Assembly (NCBI RefSeq): GCF_030160635.1
Contig: NZ_BSOS01000079.1
Coordinates: 1 to 64,000 of the forward strand
Source: Acidocella aquatica
GTDB taxonomy: Bacteria; Pseudomonadota; Alphaproteobacteria; Acetobacterales; Acetobacteraceae
DNA: 64,000 bases
Direction: 5' to 3'
Part shown: piece by piece, positions 27,411 through 36,835 of the stretch
Numbering within the stretch: position 1 is the first letter of the stretch
How the letters are laid out: the number at the start of each line of letters is the position of its first letter
The notes under the pieces: generated by a model
Told to the model about the DNA's origin: nothing
The model's database searches: none
What the model saw: the letters and a program-made list of their open reading frames with translations, nothing else
Position numbers and translations under genes: made by a program

Positions 27411-27965
27411 ATGGCACAAGTAGAACTGATCCTGCTCCAGCGCGTCGAGAAACTCGGCCAGATGGGCGAAATCGTTAAAGTCAAACCCGGCTATGCGCGC
27501 AACTTCCTGCTGCCGCAGTCCAAGGCCGTGCGTGCGACCAAAGCCAACCGTGAGCGCTTTGAGCGTGAGCGCGTGCAGCTTGAGGCGCAGAACATCAAAC
27601 GCCGCGACGAGGCCGAGCGTGTGGCCGAGCGCGTGCAGGGCCTGAGCATCACCCTGATCCGTCAGGCCTCCGATGCCGGTGCCCTCTACGGCTCCGTTTC
27701 CAGCCGCGACATCTCCGACGGCTGCACCGCTGCCGGTCTTGGCATCGAGCGCGCGCAGGTGCTGCTGGTCCACCCGATCAAGTCGCTCGGCATCTCCTCC
27801 GTGCGCGTCGCTCTGCACCCTGAAGTCGTCATCGACGTTAAGGTGAATGTGGCCCGCTCGGTCGAGGAAGCCGAGAAGCAAGCCCGTGGCGAAGCCATCG
27901 CCGCCGAGCCGGATGAAAAACCGGAACTCGGCCCGCTGTTTGGCGAGGAAGAGACCGCCGCGTAA
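27411..27965 (+). CDS. rplI: 50S ribosomal protein L9
   Basis: L9 binds 23S rRNA at the base of the L1 stalk and projects between ribosomes. The 184 residues show the N-domain motif [33 protein letters not shown] (split: [29 protein letters not shown]), the long connecting helix and a C-domain with [10 protein letters not shown], followed by an acidic tail. AGAGGAGCAAG precedes the ATG. A strong terminator follows at 28001. Confidence 0.97.
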   Translation: MAQVELILLQRVEKLGQMGEIVKVKPGYARNFLLPQSKAVRATKANRERFERERVQLEAQNIKRRDEAERVAERVQGLSITLIRQASDAGALYGSVSSRDISDGCTAAGLGIERAQVLLVHPIKSLGISSVRVALHPEVVIDVKVNVARSVEEAEKQARGEAIAAEPDEKPELGPLFGEEETAA

Positions 27966-28000
27966 GCCTCCAGCGCTTTCCCAGCGCTCTCAAGGCCCAA

Positions 28001-28037
28001 AAAAACGGCTCCCGTGGCAACACGGGGGCCGTTTTTT
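28001..28037 (+). terminator. Rho-independent terminator of rpsF-rpsR-rplI
   Basis: AAAAACGGC-T-CCCGTG pairs with CACGGG-G-GCCGTTTTTT around GCAA-type loop bases, then TTTTTT. It lies 35 bases after the rplI stop. Confidence 0.9.
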
Positions 28038-28067
28038 ATGCGTTCGCCGCCCACACACGAATTATTT

Positions 28068-28096
28068 TGCTGAATTGACTCAAATCATGCGATAAA
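28068..28096 (+). promoter_or_regulatory. Putative cfa promoter
   Basis: TTGCTG (28068-28073) and GATAAA (28091-28096) are separated by 17 bases in an A/T-rich stretch between the rplI terminator and cfa. Two matches short of consensus in each hexamer. Confidence 0.4.
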
Positions 28097-28164
28097 TAGG
28101 CGGTTCTGCTGCATCTTTTTTGCATCTTGCTTCCTGCCAACCGTTAAAAGCAACGGAGAAGGAC

Positions 28165-29406
28165 GTGACATCGCTGTTCAAAAAGTTGTTGGATCGCATT
28201 CTAGCCGGCTCAGTCCGTGAAGGCCGTTTCAGGGTTATCTGGCCTGACGGGTCGGAAACTCTCTATGGTGACGGCAGCTCGCCCGCCGCCGGTATAAAAA
28301 TCCTCAACGCCGCCACATTGCGCCGGCTGGTTCTCAATCCGGGGCTGGCTCTTGGCGAGGGGTATATGGAGGAGTGCATTCTTCCGCTGGATTGCTCCAT
28401 TCACGATGTTCTGGCGCTGCTGCTCGACAACATGACCCGCCACCCGATGCCCATCCTGAATTGGAACGAGCGGATCAGCCGGTGGCTGCGCCCCATATCG
28501 CAGGCCAATAACGCCCGCCGCGCCAAGCGCAACGTTGCCCACCACTACGACCTCAATGGCCGGTTGTATTCGCTGTTCCTTGACCGTGACCGGCAATACT
28601 CCTGCGCCTATTTTCCCCGTGGCGACGAGACCCTGGAAGAAGCCCAGGCCGCGAAAAAGCGCCACATCGCGGCCAAGCTGCTGCTCAACCGCCCTGGCCT
28701 CACCGTGTTGGATATCGGCTGCGGCTGGGGCGGCATGGCGCTCACCCTGGCGCGCGATTTTGGCGCCCGCGTCACCGGCATCACCCTCTCTGAGGAGCAA
28801 CTGGCCGAGGCCCGCGCCCGCGCCCGCGCCGCAGGGCTTGAGGAGCGCGTCAAATTCGAGCTGATGGATTACCGCGCGATGGATCGCCCCTTTGACCGCA
28901 TCGTCTCGGTGGGCATGTTCGAGCATGTCGGCGTGCCGAATTTCGCCAGCTTCTTCGCCACCATCAGCCGCTGCCTGAAACCCGACGGCGTGGCGCTGCT
29001 GCACTCCATTGGCCGGTTTGAGGGGCCAGGCGCCACCAACCGCTGGATCGCGAAATATATCTTCCCCGGCGGCTACTCGCCAGCCCTCTCCGAAGCGCTG
29101 GTGCCGCTCGAGAAATCCGGCCTCATCACCACCGATATCGAGATCCTGCGTCTCCACTATGCAAAAACCATCGCCCACTGGCGGAGCCGTTTCGCCGCCC
29201 ATCGCAACACCATCGCGGCGCTGTATGATGAGCGTTTCTGCCGCATGTTCGAATTCTATCTCTCCGGCTCGGAGCTGTCCTTCCGCCTGTCCGACCATAT
29301 GAATTTCCAGATCCAGATCGCGCATGCCCGCGCCGCGGTGCCGCTCACGCGCGATTACATGTTCGACCAGGAACGCCAGATCGCGCTGCCCAGGGCGGCT
29401 GAATAA
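28165..29406 (+). CDS. cfa: Cyclopropane-fatty-acyl-phospholipid synthase
   Basis: SAM-dependent enzyme that converts double bonds of membrane phospholipid acyl chains into cyclopropane rings, protecting against acid and other stress. 413 residues from GTG 28165, with GGAG six bases upstream. There is an N-terminal lipid-binding domain (LRRLVLNPGLALGEGYMEE), then the methyltransferase domain with HHYDLNGRLYSLFLD, SAM loop VLDIGCGWGGMALTLAR (181-197), ITLSEEQL, MFEHVG, and the C-terminal HYAKTIAHWRSRF. Acid-adapted Acetobacteraceae commonly carry this enzyme. Confidence 0.94.
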   Translation: MTSLFKKLLDRILAGSVREGRFRVIWPDGSETLYGDGSSPAAGIKILNAATLRRLVLNPGLALGEGYMEECILPLDCSIHDVLALLLDNMTRHPMPILNWNERISRWLRPISQANNARRAKRNVAHHYDLNGRLYSLFLDRDRQYSCAYFPRGDETLEEAQAAKKRHIAAKLLLNRPGLTVLDIGCGWGGMALTLARDFGARVTGITLSEEQLAEARARARAAGLEERVKFELMDYRAMDRPFDRIVSVGMFEHVGVPNFASFFATISRCLKPDGVALLHSIGRFEGPGATNRWIAKYIFPGGYSPALSEALVPLEKSGLITTDIEILRLHYAKTIAHWRSRFAAHRNTIAALYDERFCRMFEFYLSGSELSFRLSDHMNFQIQIAHARAAVPLTRDYMFDQERQIALPRAAE

Positions 29407-29451
29407 GCGCGGCCGAATAGACTTCAGCCTGCAGTGCGCTAAGCTGCCCGC

Positions 29452-30243
29452 ATGCAACTCCCCTGGCAGAAACCCAAAATCCCCGTGCTCGCCCTGCGCG
29501 GCATTATCGCCCCGCGCCCCGGCACCATCAACCTCGAGGCCTACACCGCGCCGATTGAGCGCGCGTTCGTGCTGGCGAAAAAGAGCAAAAACCTGGTGCT
29601 GGCCATCGAGAGCCCTGGCGGCTCGGCGGTGCAATCCGACCTCATCGGCCAGTTCCTGCTCCGCCGCGCCAAGGAAACCGGTGTTGCCATCACCGCCGTC
29701 ATCGGCGACGTCGGGGCTTCCGGCGGCTACTGGCTGGCCTGCGCGGGCGCCAAAATCTACGCCAACCGGCTCTCTATCGTCGGCTCCATCGGCGTTGTCA
29801 CCGGCGGCTTCGGGCTGGATAAGTTCATCGCCCGCCATGGCATCGAGCGCCGTGTTTTCACCGCTGGCGCGCATAAACGCCGCCTGGACATGTTCGCCCC
29901 GCTTCAACCCGAAGACGAAGCTTTCACCCGCGAGCTGCTCGATGACGCACATGGCATGTTCAAGGCCTGGGTCACCGAACGGCGCGGCACGCGCATCACC
30001 ACGGACCACGATAAAATTTTCGATGGCGGCTATATGCTGGGCGAACGCGCGCTCAGCCTCGGCCTCATCGACGGTTTTGGCGATGTCGATACCATCGTGA
30101 AACAAATCGGCGGTAAAAACGCCAAACCCATCTGGCTGCGCCCCAAGCCGCCGCGCGGCATCATGCGCTTCCTCACGAATGGCATTGCCGAATCCGCGCT
30201 GGATATCGCCGAGGAGCGCCTGAGCGCCCCAACCCTCCGATGA
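29452..30243 (+). CDS. S49 family serine peptidase (SppA/SohB-like)
   Basis: A 263-residue peptidase of the signal-peptide-peptidase family. The catalytic Ser90 is in DVGASGGYWLACAGA and the general-base Lys142 in AGAHKRRLDMF. The 52-residue spacing equals that of the Ser/Lys pair in short Bacillus-type SppA. VLAIESPGGSAVQS and IVGSIGVVTGGFG are also family hallmarks. There is no clear N-terminal signal anchor, so the protein may be cytosolic or peripheral. The stop overlaps the next gene by four bases (ATGA). Confidence 0.86.
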   Translation: MQLPWQKPKIPVLALRGIIAPRPGTINLEAYTAPIERAFVLAKKSKNLVLAIESPGGSAVQSDLIGQFLLRRAKETGVAITAVIGDVGASGGYWLACAGAKIYANRLSIVGSIGVVTGGFGLDKFIARHGIERRVFTAGAHKRRLDMFAPLQPEDEAFTRELLDDAHGMFKAWVTERRGTRITTDHDKIFDGGYMLGERALSLGLIDGFGDVDTIVKQIGGKNAKPIWLRPKPPRGIMRFLTNGIAESALDIAEERLSAPTLR

Positions 30244-30695
30244 GCCTGACCGCACGCCGCACCCAACCGGCGGACGCCCCCTTGCTGCTGGCCCTGTCGC
30301 GGGATTTTCATAATGAGGATGGCTCCTCTCTGGACGCGGCAGCCGAAGCCACAATCGCCCATGTCGCGGCGGGCGAACCCCTGGCCCCAGCCTATCTGCT
30401 GGAGGAAAACGGCGCCGCCATCGGCTTTTTCATCCTCACGCTGGGCTACAGCGTGGAGAACGGCGGCACGGACGGGTTTATCGACGATCTCTACCTCATC
30501 CCCAAGGCGCGGGGGCGCGGCCTGGGGAAACAAGCCGTCGCCCTGGCGATGGAGCAGGCCCGGGCCATCGGCATCCGCGCGCTGCTGCTGGAGGTGGAGG
30601 CACACAACACCCGCGCCTATAATCTCTACCTCAACATGGGCTTTGCCGACACAAAACGCCGCCTGCTGCGCATGCCCCTCGCGGATGGCGCCTGA
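30240..30695 (+). CDS. GNAT family N-acetyltransferase
   Basis: 151 residues with the GNAT fold: N-terminal LTARRTQPADAPLLLAL, then FILTLGYSVENGG, acetyl-CoA loop LIPKARGRGLGKQAVALAMEQA (R-G-R-G-L-G), and the C-terminal EVEAHNTRAYNLYLNMGF with the Asn and Tyr typical of the family. The ATG overlaps the peptidase stop, so the pair is translationally coupled. The acyl acceptor is unknown. Confidence 0.82.
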   Translation: MSLTARRTQPADAPLLLALSRDFHNEDGSSLDAAAEATIAHVAAGEPLAPAYLLEENGAAIGFFILTLGYSVENGGTDGFIDDLYLIPKARGRGLGKQAVALAMEQARAIGIRALLLEVEAHNTRAYNLYLNMGFADTKRRLLRMPLADGA

Positions 30696-30707
30696 ACGGC
30701 TATATAT

Positions 30708-30869
30708 CTAACGCCAGACCGTCAGCGCCCCGATGAGCAGTAGCACCAGCGCCGCCGCGATGGTGTTGAAGGTGAGGAATTTGGTGAAAAATTCCCAGCC
30801 CTTTTTGGAGGCCGCGTCAAATTCCTGATCGGCCTGCGCATCGTGCTGGTGGGTTGTATCGGATGTCAT
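30708..30869 (-). CDS. aa3-type cytochrome c oxidase subunit IV (53 residues)
   Basis: A short minus-strand gene: ATG 30869, stop TAG 30708. After an acidic, His-rich start (TSDTTHQHDAQADQEFD) come AASKKGWEFFTKFLTFNTI and a single membrane helix AAALVLLLIGALTV. This matches the small subunit IV of alphaproteobacterial aa3 oxidases, where a W-x-x-F-x-K/T-F motif precedes one helix. No other oxidase subunit is nearby. It is easily missed because of its length. It ends 12 bases from the convergent GNAT gene. Confidence 0.78.
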   Translation of the reverse strand: MTSDTTHQHDAQADQEFDAASKKGWEFFTKFLTFNTIAAALVLLLIGALTVWR

Positions 30870-30928
30870 GTCTTAGTCTACCTTCCAGGAGCAATTTCAA
30901 AAACCAAATTTCTGGCCGAGCTTTACGG

Positions 30929-31528
30929 TTATGCCCCAGGCTCTGGCAAGCGGATTTTGCGCGCCAGCGCCGCCAGCGCCGCCGGATAGAGCCGATGCTC
31001 CTGCGCCAGCACCCGCGCCGCCAGCGTCTCCTCACTGTCGCCGGGCAACACCTCCACCCTTGCCTGCGCCAGCACCGGCCCCGCATCCATCTCCTCGGTC
31101 ACCAGATGCACCGTGCAGCCATGCGCCGCCTCGCCCGCCGCCAACACCCGCGCGTGGGTATCCACCCCCGGATAGGCGGGCAGCAGACTCGGGTGGATGT
31201 TCAGCATCCGCCCCGCCCAGCGGTTCACCAGATAAGGGGTGAGCAGCCGCATATATCCGGCCAGGCACACAATCTCGATTTTTCGCGCCACCAATACGGC
31301 ATCAATTGCCCGCTCATGCGCCTCGCGGTCGCGGCCGAACGGCCTGGCCGGAATCGCCAGCGCCTCCACCCCCAGGCCGCGCGCAATCTCCAGGCCCGCC
31401 GCGTTCTCGTTGTTGGAGATCACCAGCACGACCCGCGCCGGAAACGCCTCCGCCTGCGCGGCTTTTATCAGGGCCTCCATATTCGAGCCGCGCCCCGAGA
31501 TCAGCACGGCAACGCGCGGTTCAGGCAA
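30929..31528 (-). CDS. purN: Phosphoribosylglycinamide formyltransferase
   Basis: Transfers the formyl group of 10-formyl-THF to GAR, the third step of purine synthesis. 199 residues with [44 protein letters not shown], the catalytic [12 protein letters not shown] and the Asp in [16 protein letters not shown]. Its start overlaps the purM 3' end by eight bases, forming purM-purN. Confidence 0.95.
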   Translation of the reverse strand: MPEPRVAVLISGRGSNMEALIKAAQAEAFPARVVLVISNNENAAGLEIARGLGVEALAIPARPFGRDREAHERAIDAVLVARKIEIVCLAGYMRLLTPYLVNRWAGRMLNIHPSLLPAYPGVDTHARVLAAGEAAHGCTVHLVTEEMDAGPVLAQARVEVLPGDSEETLAARVLAQEHRLYPAALAALARKIRLPEPGA

Positions 31529-32552
31529 ACAGGCTCTCCTGCCCCGCGATCACGACGCCTGGCTGGTCCGTCACATGCCCGAGCAAAAACGGCGCCTCCC
31601 CGGCCTCGCGCAGCAGCGCCATCGCCGCATCGGCATCGCTCACGATCAGCGTCATGCCGACGCCGCAGTTGAACACCCGCAGCATCTCCTCAGGAGCCAC
31701 GTTGCCGGTTTTCGCCAGCCATGGGAAAATCGCCGGCATGTTCCACGGCCCGTTCAACACCGCGCCGCAGGTCTCGGGCAGCGCGCGTGGAAGATTCCCC
31801 GGCAGCCCGCCGCCGGTGATATGCGCGGCCCCCTTCAGCAAGCCCGCCTTATGCAGCGCCAGAATCGGCTTCACATAAATCCGCGTTGGCTGCATCAGCA
31901 CCTCGGCAAGCGGCCGCCCATCGCCAAACGGCGACTCCCAGCCAAGCCCGGCATTGGCGATAATCCGCCGCACCAGCGAGAAACCGTTGGAATGCACGCC
32001 CGAGGACGGCAACGCCAGAATCGCATCGCCAGCCGCCACGCCCGCGGGCAGCAATGTGCCGCGCTCGGCCGCCCCCACCGAGAAGCCCGCGAGGTCATAA
32101 TCCCCGGCCGCATACATCCCTGGCATTTCCGCCGTCTCGCCGCCCACCAGAGCGCAGCCTGAAATCGTGCAACCCTGGGCAATCCCCGCGATCACCCGCT
32201 TCGCCGCATCCACATCCAGCGCCCCGGTCGCGAAATAATCCAGGAAGAAGAGCGGCGCCGCTCCCTGCACGATCAGATCGTTCACGCACATCGCCACCAG
32301 ATCGATGCCGACATAGTCATGAATCCCGGTCTCGATGGCGATTTTCAGCTTGGTTCCCACGCCATCGGTGGTGGAAACCAGAATCGGGTCCACAAACCCA
32401 GCCGCCTTCAGATCAAACAGCGCGCCAAAACCGCCCAGCCCGCCCAGCACCCCGGCGCGCGAGGTCGCTTTCGCCAGGGGTTTGATCGCCTCAACCAGCG
32501 CGTCGCCGGCTTCGATATCCACACCGGCATCCCGGTACGTTACGCTGGTCAT
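31521..32552 (-). CDS. purM: Phosphoribosylformylglycinamidine cyclo-ligase (AIR synthetase)
   Basis: ATP-dependent closure of the imidazole ring in purine synthesis. 343 residues from ATG 32552, with TTGGAGG six bases upstream. Motifs: [89 protein letters not shown] and [17 protein letters not shown] four codons upstream is less likely. It is followed by overlapping purN and is divergent from the PerM permease gene. Confidence 0.96.
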   Translation of the reverse strand: MTSVTYRDAGVDIEAGDALVEAIKPLAKATSRAGVLGGLGGFGALFDLKAAGFVDPILVSTTDGVGTKLKIAIETGIHDYVGIDLVAMCVNDLIVQGAAPLFFLDYFATGALDVDAAKRVIAGIAQGCTISGCALVGGETAEMPGMYAAGDYDLAGFSVGAAERGTLLPAGVAAGDAILALPSSGVHSNGFSLVRRIIANAGLGWESPFGDGRPLAEVLMQPTRIYVKPILALHKAGLLKGAAHITGGGLPGNLPRALPETCGAVLNGPWNMPAIFPWLAKTGNVAPEEMLRVFNCGVGMTLIVSDADAAMALLREAGEAPFLLGHVTDQPGVVIAGQESLFA

Positions 32553-32664
32553 GTCAGCCTCCAATGCGCTAAGTCTCCGGCATGGTTTTGCGAGTCCACG
32601 CCAATAAAATTCTGCCGCGTTTCAACACAGGCTTTTGCCGCGCGCAATCGCTGGCCGGCCAACA

Positions 32665-33771
32665 ATGAGCAATTCACTCCCCGAACCGGTGGCCAGAAAC
32701 AAACTGCTTTTGCAGCGCCTGGCCCTCGGAGCCACGATGCTGCTGCTTTCATGGGAGTTTCTTCGCCTGTTCTCGGCCATCCTCACGCCCTTCGTGGTGG
32801 CGGCCGGGCTCGCTTATTTTCTTGATCCCGCGGTGAGCCGCCTTGCCGTGCTCGGCGTTCGCCGCTCGGTGGGCACCCTGCTCATTCTCTCCGCCGCCGG
32901 CATTTTCGTGGTTTTGTTCATTTTGCTGCTCTACCCGGTCATCGCCGCCCAGGCCAGCGCCTTCGCGATCAACCTGCCCGGCTATATCCAGACGGCGCAA
33001 AAGGATTTCGGCTATCTCATCCTGGATTTGCAGCGCCGGCTTGGCCCCGGCGCCATGAGCCAGAAGCTGCGCGACCTCGCCGCCAACCAGGCCGGCACCG
33101 TCGTCACCTTCGCTGGCACCGCCGCGCGCAACATCATCGGCAGCGGCTTCGCCGTGGTCAACGTCCTCACCCTGCTCATCATCACCCCTATCGTCACCTT
33201 CTACTTCCTGCGGGACTGGCCCGCGATCATCCGCCATGTCGACAGCTGGCTGCCCCGCCCCTATGAGGCGGTGATCCGTGCCCAGGCGCTCGAGGTGGAC
33301 CGCATCCTCGCGGCCTGGATACGCGGCCAGGCGATCTGCTGCATTCTGCTGGCCCTGGTCTACGCGGTGGGGCTGACCGCCATCGGGCTCGACCTCGGGC
33401 TCATCGTCGGGCTGGCTGCGGGCATCCTCTCGTTCATTCCTTATGTCGGCACCATCCTGGGCGGCGTCACCGCAATTCTGCTCTCACTCACCCAAAACCC
33501 CGGCTGGCATGGCGTTCTGCTGGTGGCCCTGGTGTTCGGCTTTGGCCAGGCGCTTAACGACTATGTCATCCAGCCCCGCTTCCTGGGGGACCGTGTGGGC
33601 CTGCCCGCGGTCTGGGTCATCTTCTCGTTGTTCGCTGGCGGCGCCGCCTTTGGGTTTCTTGGCATCATGCTGGCCGTGCCGGTTACCGCCACGCTGGGCG
33701 TGCTCGCCCGCTTCTGGCTGCGCCGCTACCTGCAAAGCCCGCTGTATCTCGATACGCCAACCACCCCATGA
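32665..33771 (+). CDS. AI-2E / PerM family permease
   Basis: 368 residues from ATG 32665. About eight membrane segments are arranged as in PF01594: three N-terminal helices (LGATMLLLSWEFLRLF, TPFVVAAGLAYFLDP, LLILSAAGIFVVLFILLLYPV), a soluble middle part, and the C-terminal block with TPIVTFYFLRDW, GLAAGILSFIPYVGTILGG and FLGDRVGLPAVWVIFSLFAGG. The substrate is unknown; some members act as Na+/H+ antiporters or autoinducer exporters. The stop overlaps hdaA by four bases. This perM-hdaA pairing is common in alphaproteobacteria. Confidence 0.88.
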   Translation: MSNSLPEPVARNKLLLQRLALGATMLLLSWEFLRLFSAILTPFVVAAGLAYFLDPAVSRLAVLGVRRSVGTLLILSAAGIFVVLFILLLYPVIAAQASAFAINLPGYIQTAQKDFGYLILDLQRRLGPGAMSQKLRDLAANQAGTVVTFAGTAARNIIGSGFAVVNVLTLLIITPIVTFYFLRDWPAIIRHVDSWLPRPYEAVIRAQALEVDRILAAWIRGQAICCILLALVYAVGLTAIGLDLGLIVGLAAGILSFIPYVGTILGGVTAILLSLTQNPGWHGVLLVALVFGFGQALNDYVIQPRFLGDRVGLPAVWVIFSLFAGGAAFGFLGIMLAVPVTATLGVLARFWLRRYLQSPLYLDTPTTP

Positions 33772-34424
33772 AGCAGCTCACGCTCCCCTTCGCCGAATCA
33801 GAGAATTTCTCCGCCGAGGATTTCTGCACCGCGCCCTCCAACGCCCCGGCGCGGGACTGGCTGGCCCGGCCCGACACCTGGAGCAACGGCCGCCTTGTGC
33901 TCTGGGGCGAGCCTGGCTGCGGCAAATCCCACCTGCTGCATATCTGGGCGGCGGCCAACGGCGCCGCTGTCGTCAACGGCGCCACGCTGCACGGCCTGCT
34001 CCGCCCCTCCGGGCCGGTGGCGGTGGATGATGCCGATATCGCGCTCGAACCCCAGGCGCTGCTGCATCTGCTCAACGCCGCCGCAGAAGCCGATTTCCCG
34101 GTCCTCATGGCCGCTCGCCTGCCGCCCGCCCGCCAGTCCTACCGTCTGGCTGACCTCACCAGCCGCCTGCGCGCCGCCGAGGCCGTGGAAATCCGCGCCC
34201 CCGAGGACGAGCTGCTGGAACGCCTGCTCACCCGCCTCTGCGCCGACCGGCAACTTTCCTTGAGCTTTCCCGTGCGCAACTTCCTGCTTCTGCATTTGCC
34301 GCGCACCGCCGCCGCCCTGCGCGAGGCCGTGGCCCGGCTCGACCGCGCCACCCTCGGCGAGGGTAAAAAAATCACCCGCCAGCTCGCCGCTGAAATCCTC
34401 TCCCCGCTGTTCGAATTGGCATGA
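33768..34424 (+). CDS. hdaA: DnaA regulatory inactivator HdaA
   Basis: A short AAA+ protein of 218 residues related to the DnaA ATPase domain. At the N-terminus QLTLPF is a sliding-clamp-binding motif, as in Hda. Then follow Walker A WGEPGCGKSHLLH (45-57), Walker B VAVDDAD, sensor 1 VLMAARLPP and the arginine-finger segment LTSRLRAAEAV. Hda/HdaA bound to the clamp stimulates DnaA-ATP hydrolysis, preventing re-initiation. There is no DNA-binding domain, which excludes DnaA itself. It is translationally coupled to the PerM gene. Confidence 0.9.
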   Translation: MKQLTLPFAESENFSAEDFCTAPSNAPARDWLARPDTWSNGRLVLWGEPGCGKSHLLHIWAAANGAAVVNGATLHGLLRPSGPVAVDDADIALEPQALLHLLNAAAEADFPVLMAARLPPARQSYRLADLTSRLRAAEAVEIRAPEDELLERLLTRLCADRQLSLSFPVRNFLLLHLPRTAAALREAVARLDRATLGEGKKITRQLAAEILSPLFELA

Positions 34425-34493
34425 GGGGAATCCGATAAATTTTCGTTACAAACTCGTCATCCCCAGGCAGAATGGTTTGGTATAGGAGAGGAT

Positions 34494-36659
34494 ATGAACC
34501 AGATCACGACAGCGCCGGCGCCGGAACTCAGCCTGAACGACCCCGCCCGTTTCATCAACCGCGAACTTTCCTGGCTGGATTTCAATTTCCGCGTGGTCTC
34601 GGAGGCCGAAAACCCCCGCCATCCGCTGCTCGAACGGCTCCGGTTCGTCTCCATCAGCGCCTCCAACCTTGATGAATTCTACTCCGTCCGCGTCGCCGGC
34701 CTCATCGGCCAGGCCCGCGCGGGTGTGCTTGAACATTCCGCGGATGGCGCCACCCCCGCCCAGCAACTGCAACAGATCAACGCGCGCGCCCGTGAGCTCA
34801 TCGCCGCCCAGCAGGCTGCCTTCTCCCAGGTGCGCGCCCTGCTCGGCCCCGCCGGGATGGTCATCTGCACCGCCGTGCAACTAACCTCGGACGACGCGCA
34901 TTTCCTCGACACCTATTTCATGGAGCGCGTCTTCCCCGTGCTCACCCCGCTGGCGGTGGACCCGGCGCATCCCTTCCCCTTCATCCCCAACATGGGCCTC
35001 GTGATGGCCCTCACCCTGGCCCGAAATGACGATCATGGCCACATGTCCGCCCTCATCCCCTTGCCCAGCCAGATTGACCGTTTCGTCCGCCTGCCCTCCG
35101 CCCCCGGCGGGCCGATCCGCTTCGTCATGCTCGAAGAGCTGGTCGGCATGTTCCTCTCGCGCCTCTTCCCCGGCTTCCAGCTCCAGGGCTCCGGCCTCTT
35201 CCGCCTGATCCGCGACACTGATGTGGAATTCGAGGAAGAAGCCGAAGACCTTGTGCAATCCTACGAGACCGCGCTGAAGCGCCGCCGCCGCGGCGTCGCC
35301 ATCCAGCTTACCATCCAGGCGGACATGCCCGTTGACCTGCGCGAGCTGGTGATAGACGCCATCGAGGCCCCGGTGGGCGAGATCTACAGCGAGACCGGCA
35401 TCATCGGCCTGGTTGATGTCAAGCAGCTCATCGTCGATGATCGCCCGGATCTGCTCTTCCCCCCCTATACCGCCCGCTTCCCCGAGCGCATCCGCGATTT
35501 CGCGGGTGACTGCTTCGCCGCCATCCGCGCGAAGGACATTCTGGTTCACCACCCCTTTGAGAGTTTTGACGTCGTGGTGCAGTTCCTGCGCCAGGCCGCG
35601 CTCGACCCCGCGGTTGTCGCCGTCAAACAAACCCTCTACCGCACCAGCCGCGACTCCCCCATTGTCAAAGCCCTGATCGAGGCCGCCGAGGCTGGTAAAT
35701 CGGTTACCGCCATGGTGGAGCTGCGCGCCCGTTTCGACGAGGAAGCCAACATCCGCCTCTCACGCACGCTGGAGGCCGCGGGTGTCCAGGTTGTGTTCGG
35801 CTTCGTCGGCCTCAAGACCCATGCCAAAATGTCCTATGTGGTGCGGCGCGAAGGCGGCTCCCTGCGCGCCTATGCGCATTTCGGCACCGGCAACTATCAC
35901 CCCATCACCGCGCGCATCTATACCGACCTCTCCTTCTTCACCTGCGACCCGGCCCTGACGCGCGACGCCGCCCGGCTGTTCAACTACATGACCGGCTACG
36001 CCCGCCCCGAAACGATGGAGCAGCTCGCCTTCTCGCCGCTCACCACGCGCAAAACCATCGTCACCCTCATCGACACCGAAATCGCCAACGCCAAGGCGGG
36101 CAAGCCCTCGGGCATCTGGTTGAAGATGAACTCCCTGGTCGACGACCGGCTGATCGACCATCTCTACGAGGCCTCGCGCGCGGGTGTGCCTATCCAGATC
36201 GTCGTGCGCGGCATTTGCTGCCTGCGTCCTGGCGTTCCCGGCCTGTCGGAGCATATCAAGGTCAAATCCATCGTCGGCCGCTTCCTCGAGCACGCGCGCA
36301 TCTGCGCCTTTGCCAACGGCCACCCGCTGCCCTCACGCGAGGCGAAAGTCTTCATGTCCAGCGCCGACTGGATGGCCCGCAACATGGAAGGCCGGGTGGA
36401 AACCTTCGTGCCCATCCACAACCCGACCGTTCACGCCCAGGTGCTCGACCAGATCATGGTGGTAAACCTGCGCGATGACGCGCAAAGCTCTGAACTGCTG
36501 GCCGACGGCACCTGGCGCCGCGTCACCCCCGGCGACCCGCCCGCCTCGGCGCATGAATACTTCATGACCAACCCCTCGCTCTCCGGCCGCGGCTCGGCCC
36601 TGCACGGCGGGCTGCACGCGGACCGCCCGAAAGCGAAATACAAGCGCCGTGTTGATTAG
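34494..36659 (+). CDS. ppk1: Polyphosphate kinase 1
   Basis: Makes polyphosphate from ATP. 721 residues: N-domain [35 protein letters not shown], a head domain, FPFIPNMGL, and C1/C2 domains with the two phospholipase-D-like histidines (the autophosphorylated one in [21 protein letters not shown], the second in [17 protein letters not shown]), plus [17 protein letters not shown] and [22 protein letters not shown] (read as HFGTGNYHP and YTDLSFFT). AGGAGAGG lies before ATG 34494. No exopolyphosphatase gene follows. Confidence 0.96.
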   Translation: MNQITTAPAPELSLNDPARFINRELSWLDFNFRVVSEAENPRHPLLERLRFVSISASNLDEFYSVRVAGLIGQARAGVLEHSADGATPAQQLQQINARARELIAAQQAAFSQVRALLGPAGMVICTAVQLTSDDAHFLDTYFMERVFPVLTPLAVDPAHPFPFIPNMGLVMALTLARNDDHGHMSALIPLPSQIDRFVRLPSAPGGPIRFVMLEELVGMFLSRLFPGFQLQGSGLFRLIRDTDVEFEEEAEDLVQSYETALKRRRRGVAIQLTIQADMPVDLRELVIDAIEAPVGEIYSETGIIGLVDVKQLIVDDRPDLLFPPYTARFPERIRDFAGDCFAAIRAKDILVHHPFESFDVVVQFLRQAALDPAVVAVKQTLYRTSRDSPIVKALIEAAEAGKSVTAMVELRARFDEEANIRLSRTLEAAGVQVVFGFVGLKTHAKMSYVVRREGGSLRAYAHFGTGNYHPITARIYTDLSFFTCDPALTRDAARLFNYMTGYARPETMEQLAFSPLTTRKTIVTLIDTEIANAKAGKPSGIWLKMNSLVDDRLIDHLYEASRAGVPIQIVVRGICCLRPGVPGLSEHIKVKSIVGRFLEHARICAFANGHPLPSREAKVFMSSADWMARNMEGRVETFVPIHNPTVHAQVLDQIMVVNLRDDAQSSELLADGTWRRVTPGDPPASAHEYFMTNPSLSGRGSALHGGLHADRPKAKYKRRVD

Positions 36660-36835
36660 TTTGAGGAGGCTGCGGCGGTTTTATTGATTTAGGTCAACGA
36701 CGAACCCGCCCCCGCGCGCCACAAATCATCCGAGAGATTTTAGTGTACGCGCCCGCGTTGTTATGGAATATCCTTAACAAGTCCAAGCTGCACCAAAATA
36801 AACAAGGCGATCGCATGAGCGGTCAGGGAGTTATT

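Noticed and set aside
28210..30354. 714-codon antisense frame across cfa and the S49 peptidase gene
   Set aside because: It covers two well-supported genes on the other strand, including their intergenic gap, and has no recognisable domain.
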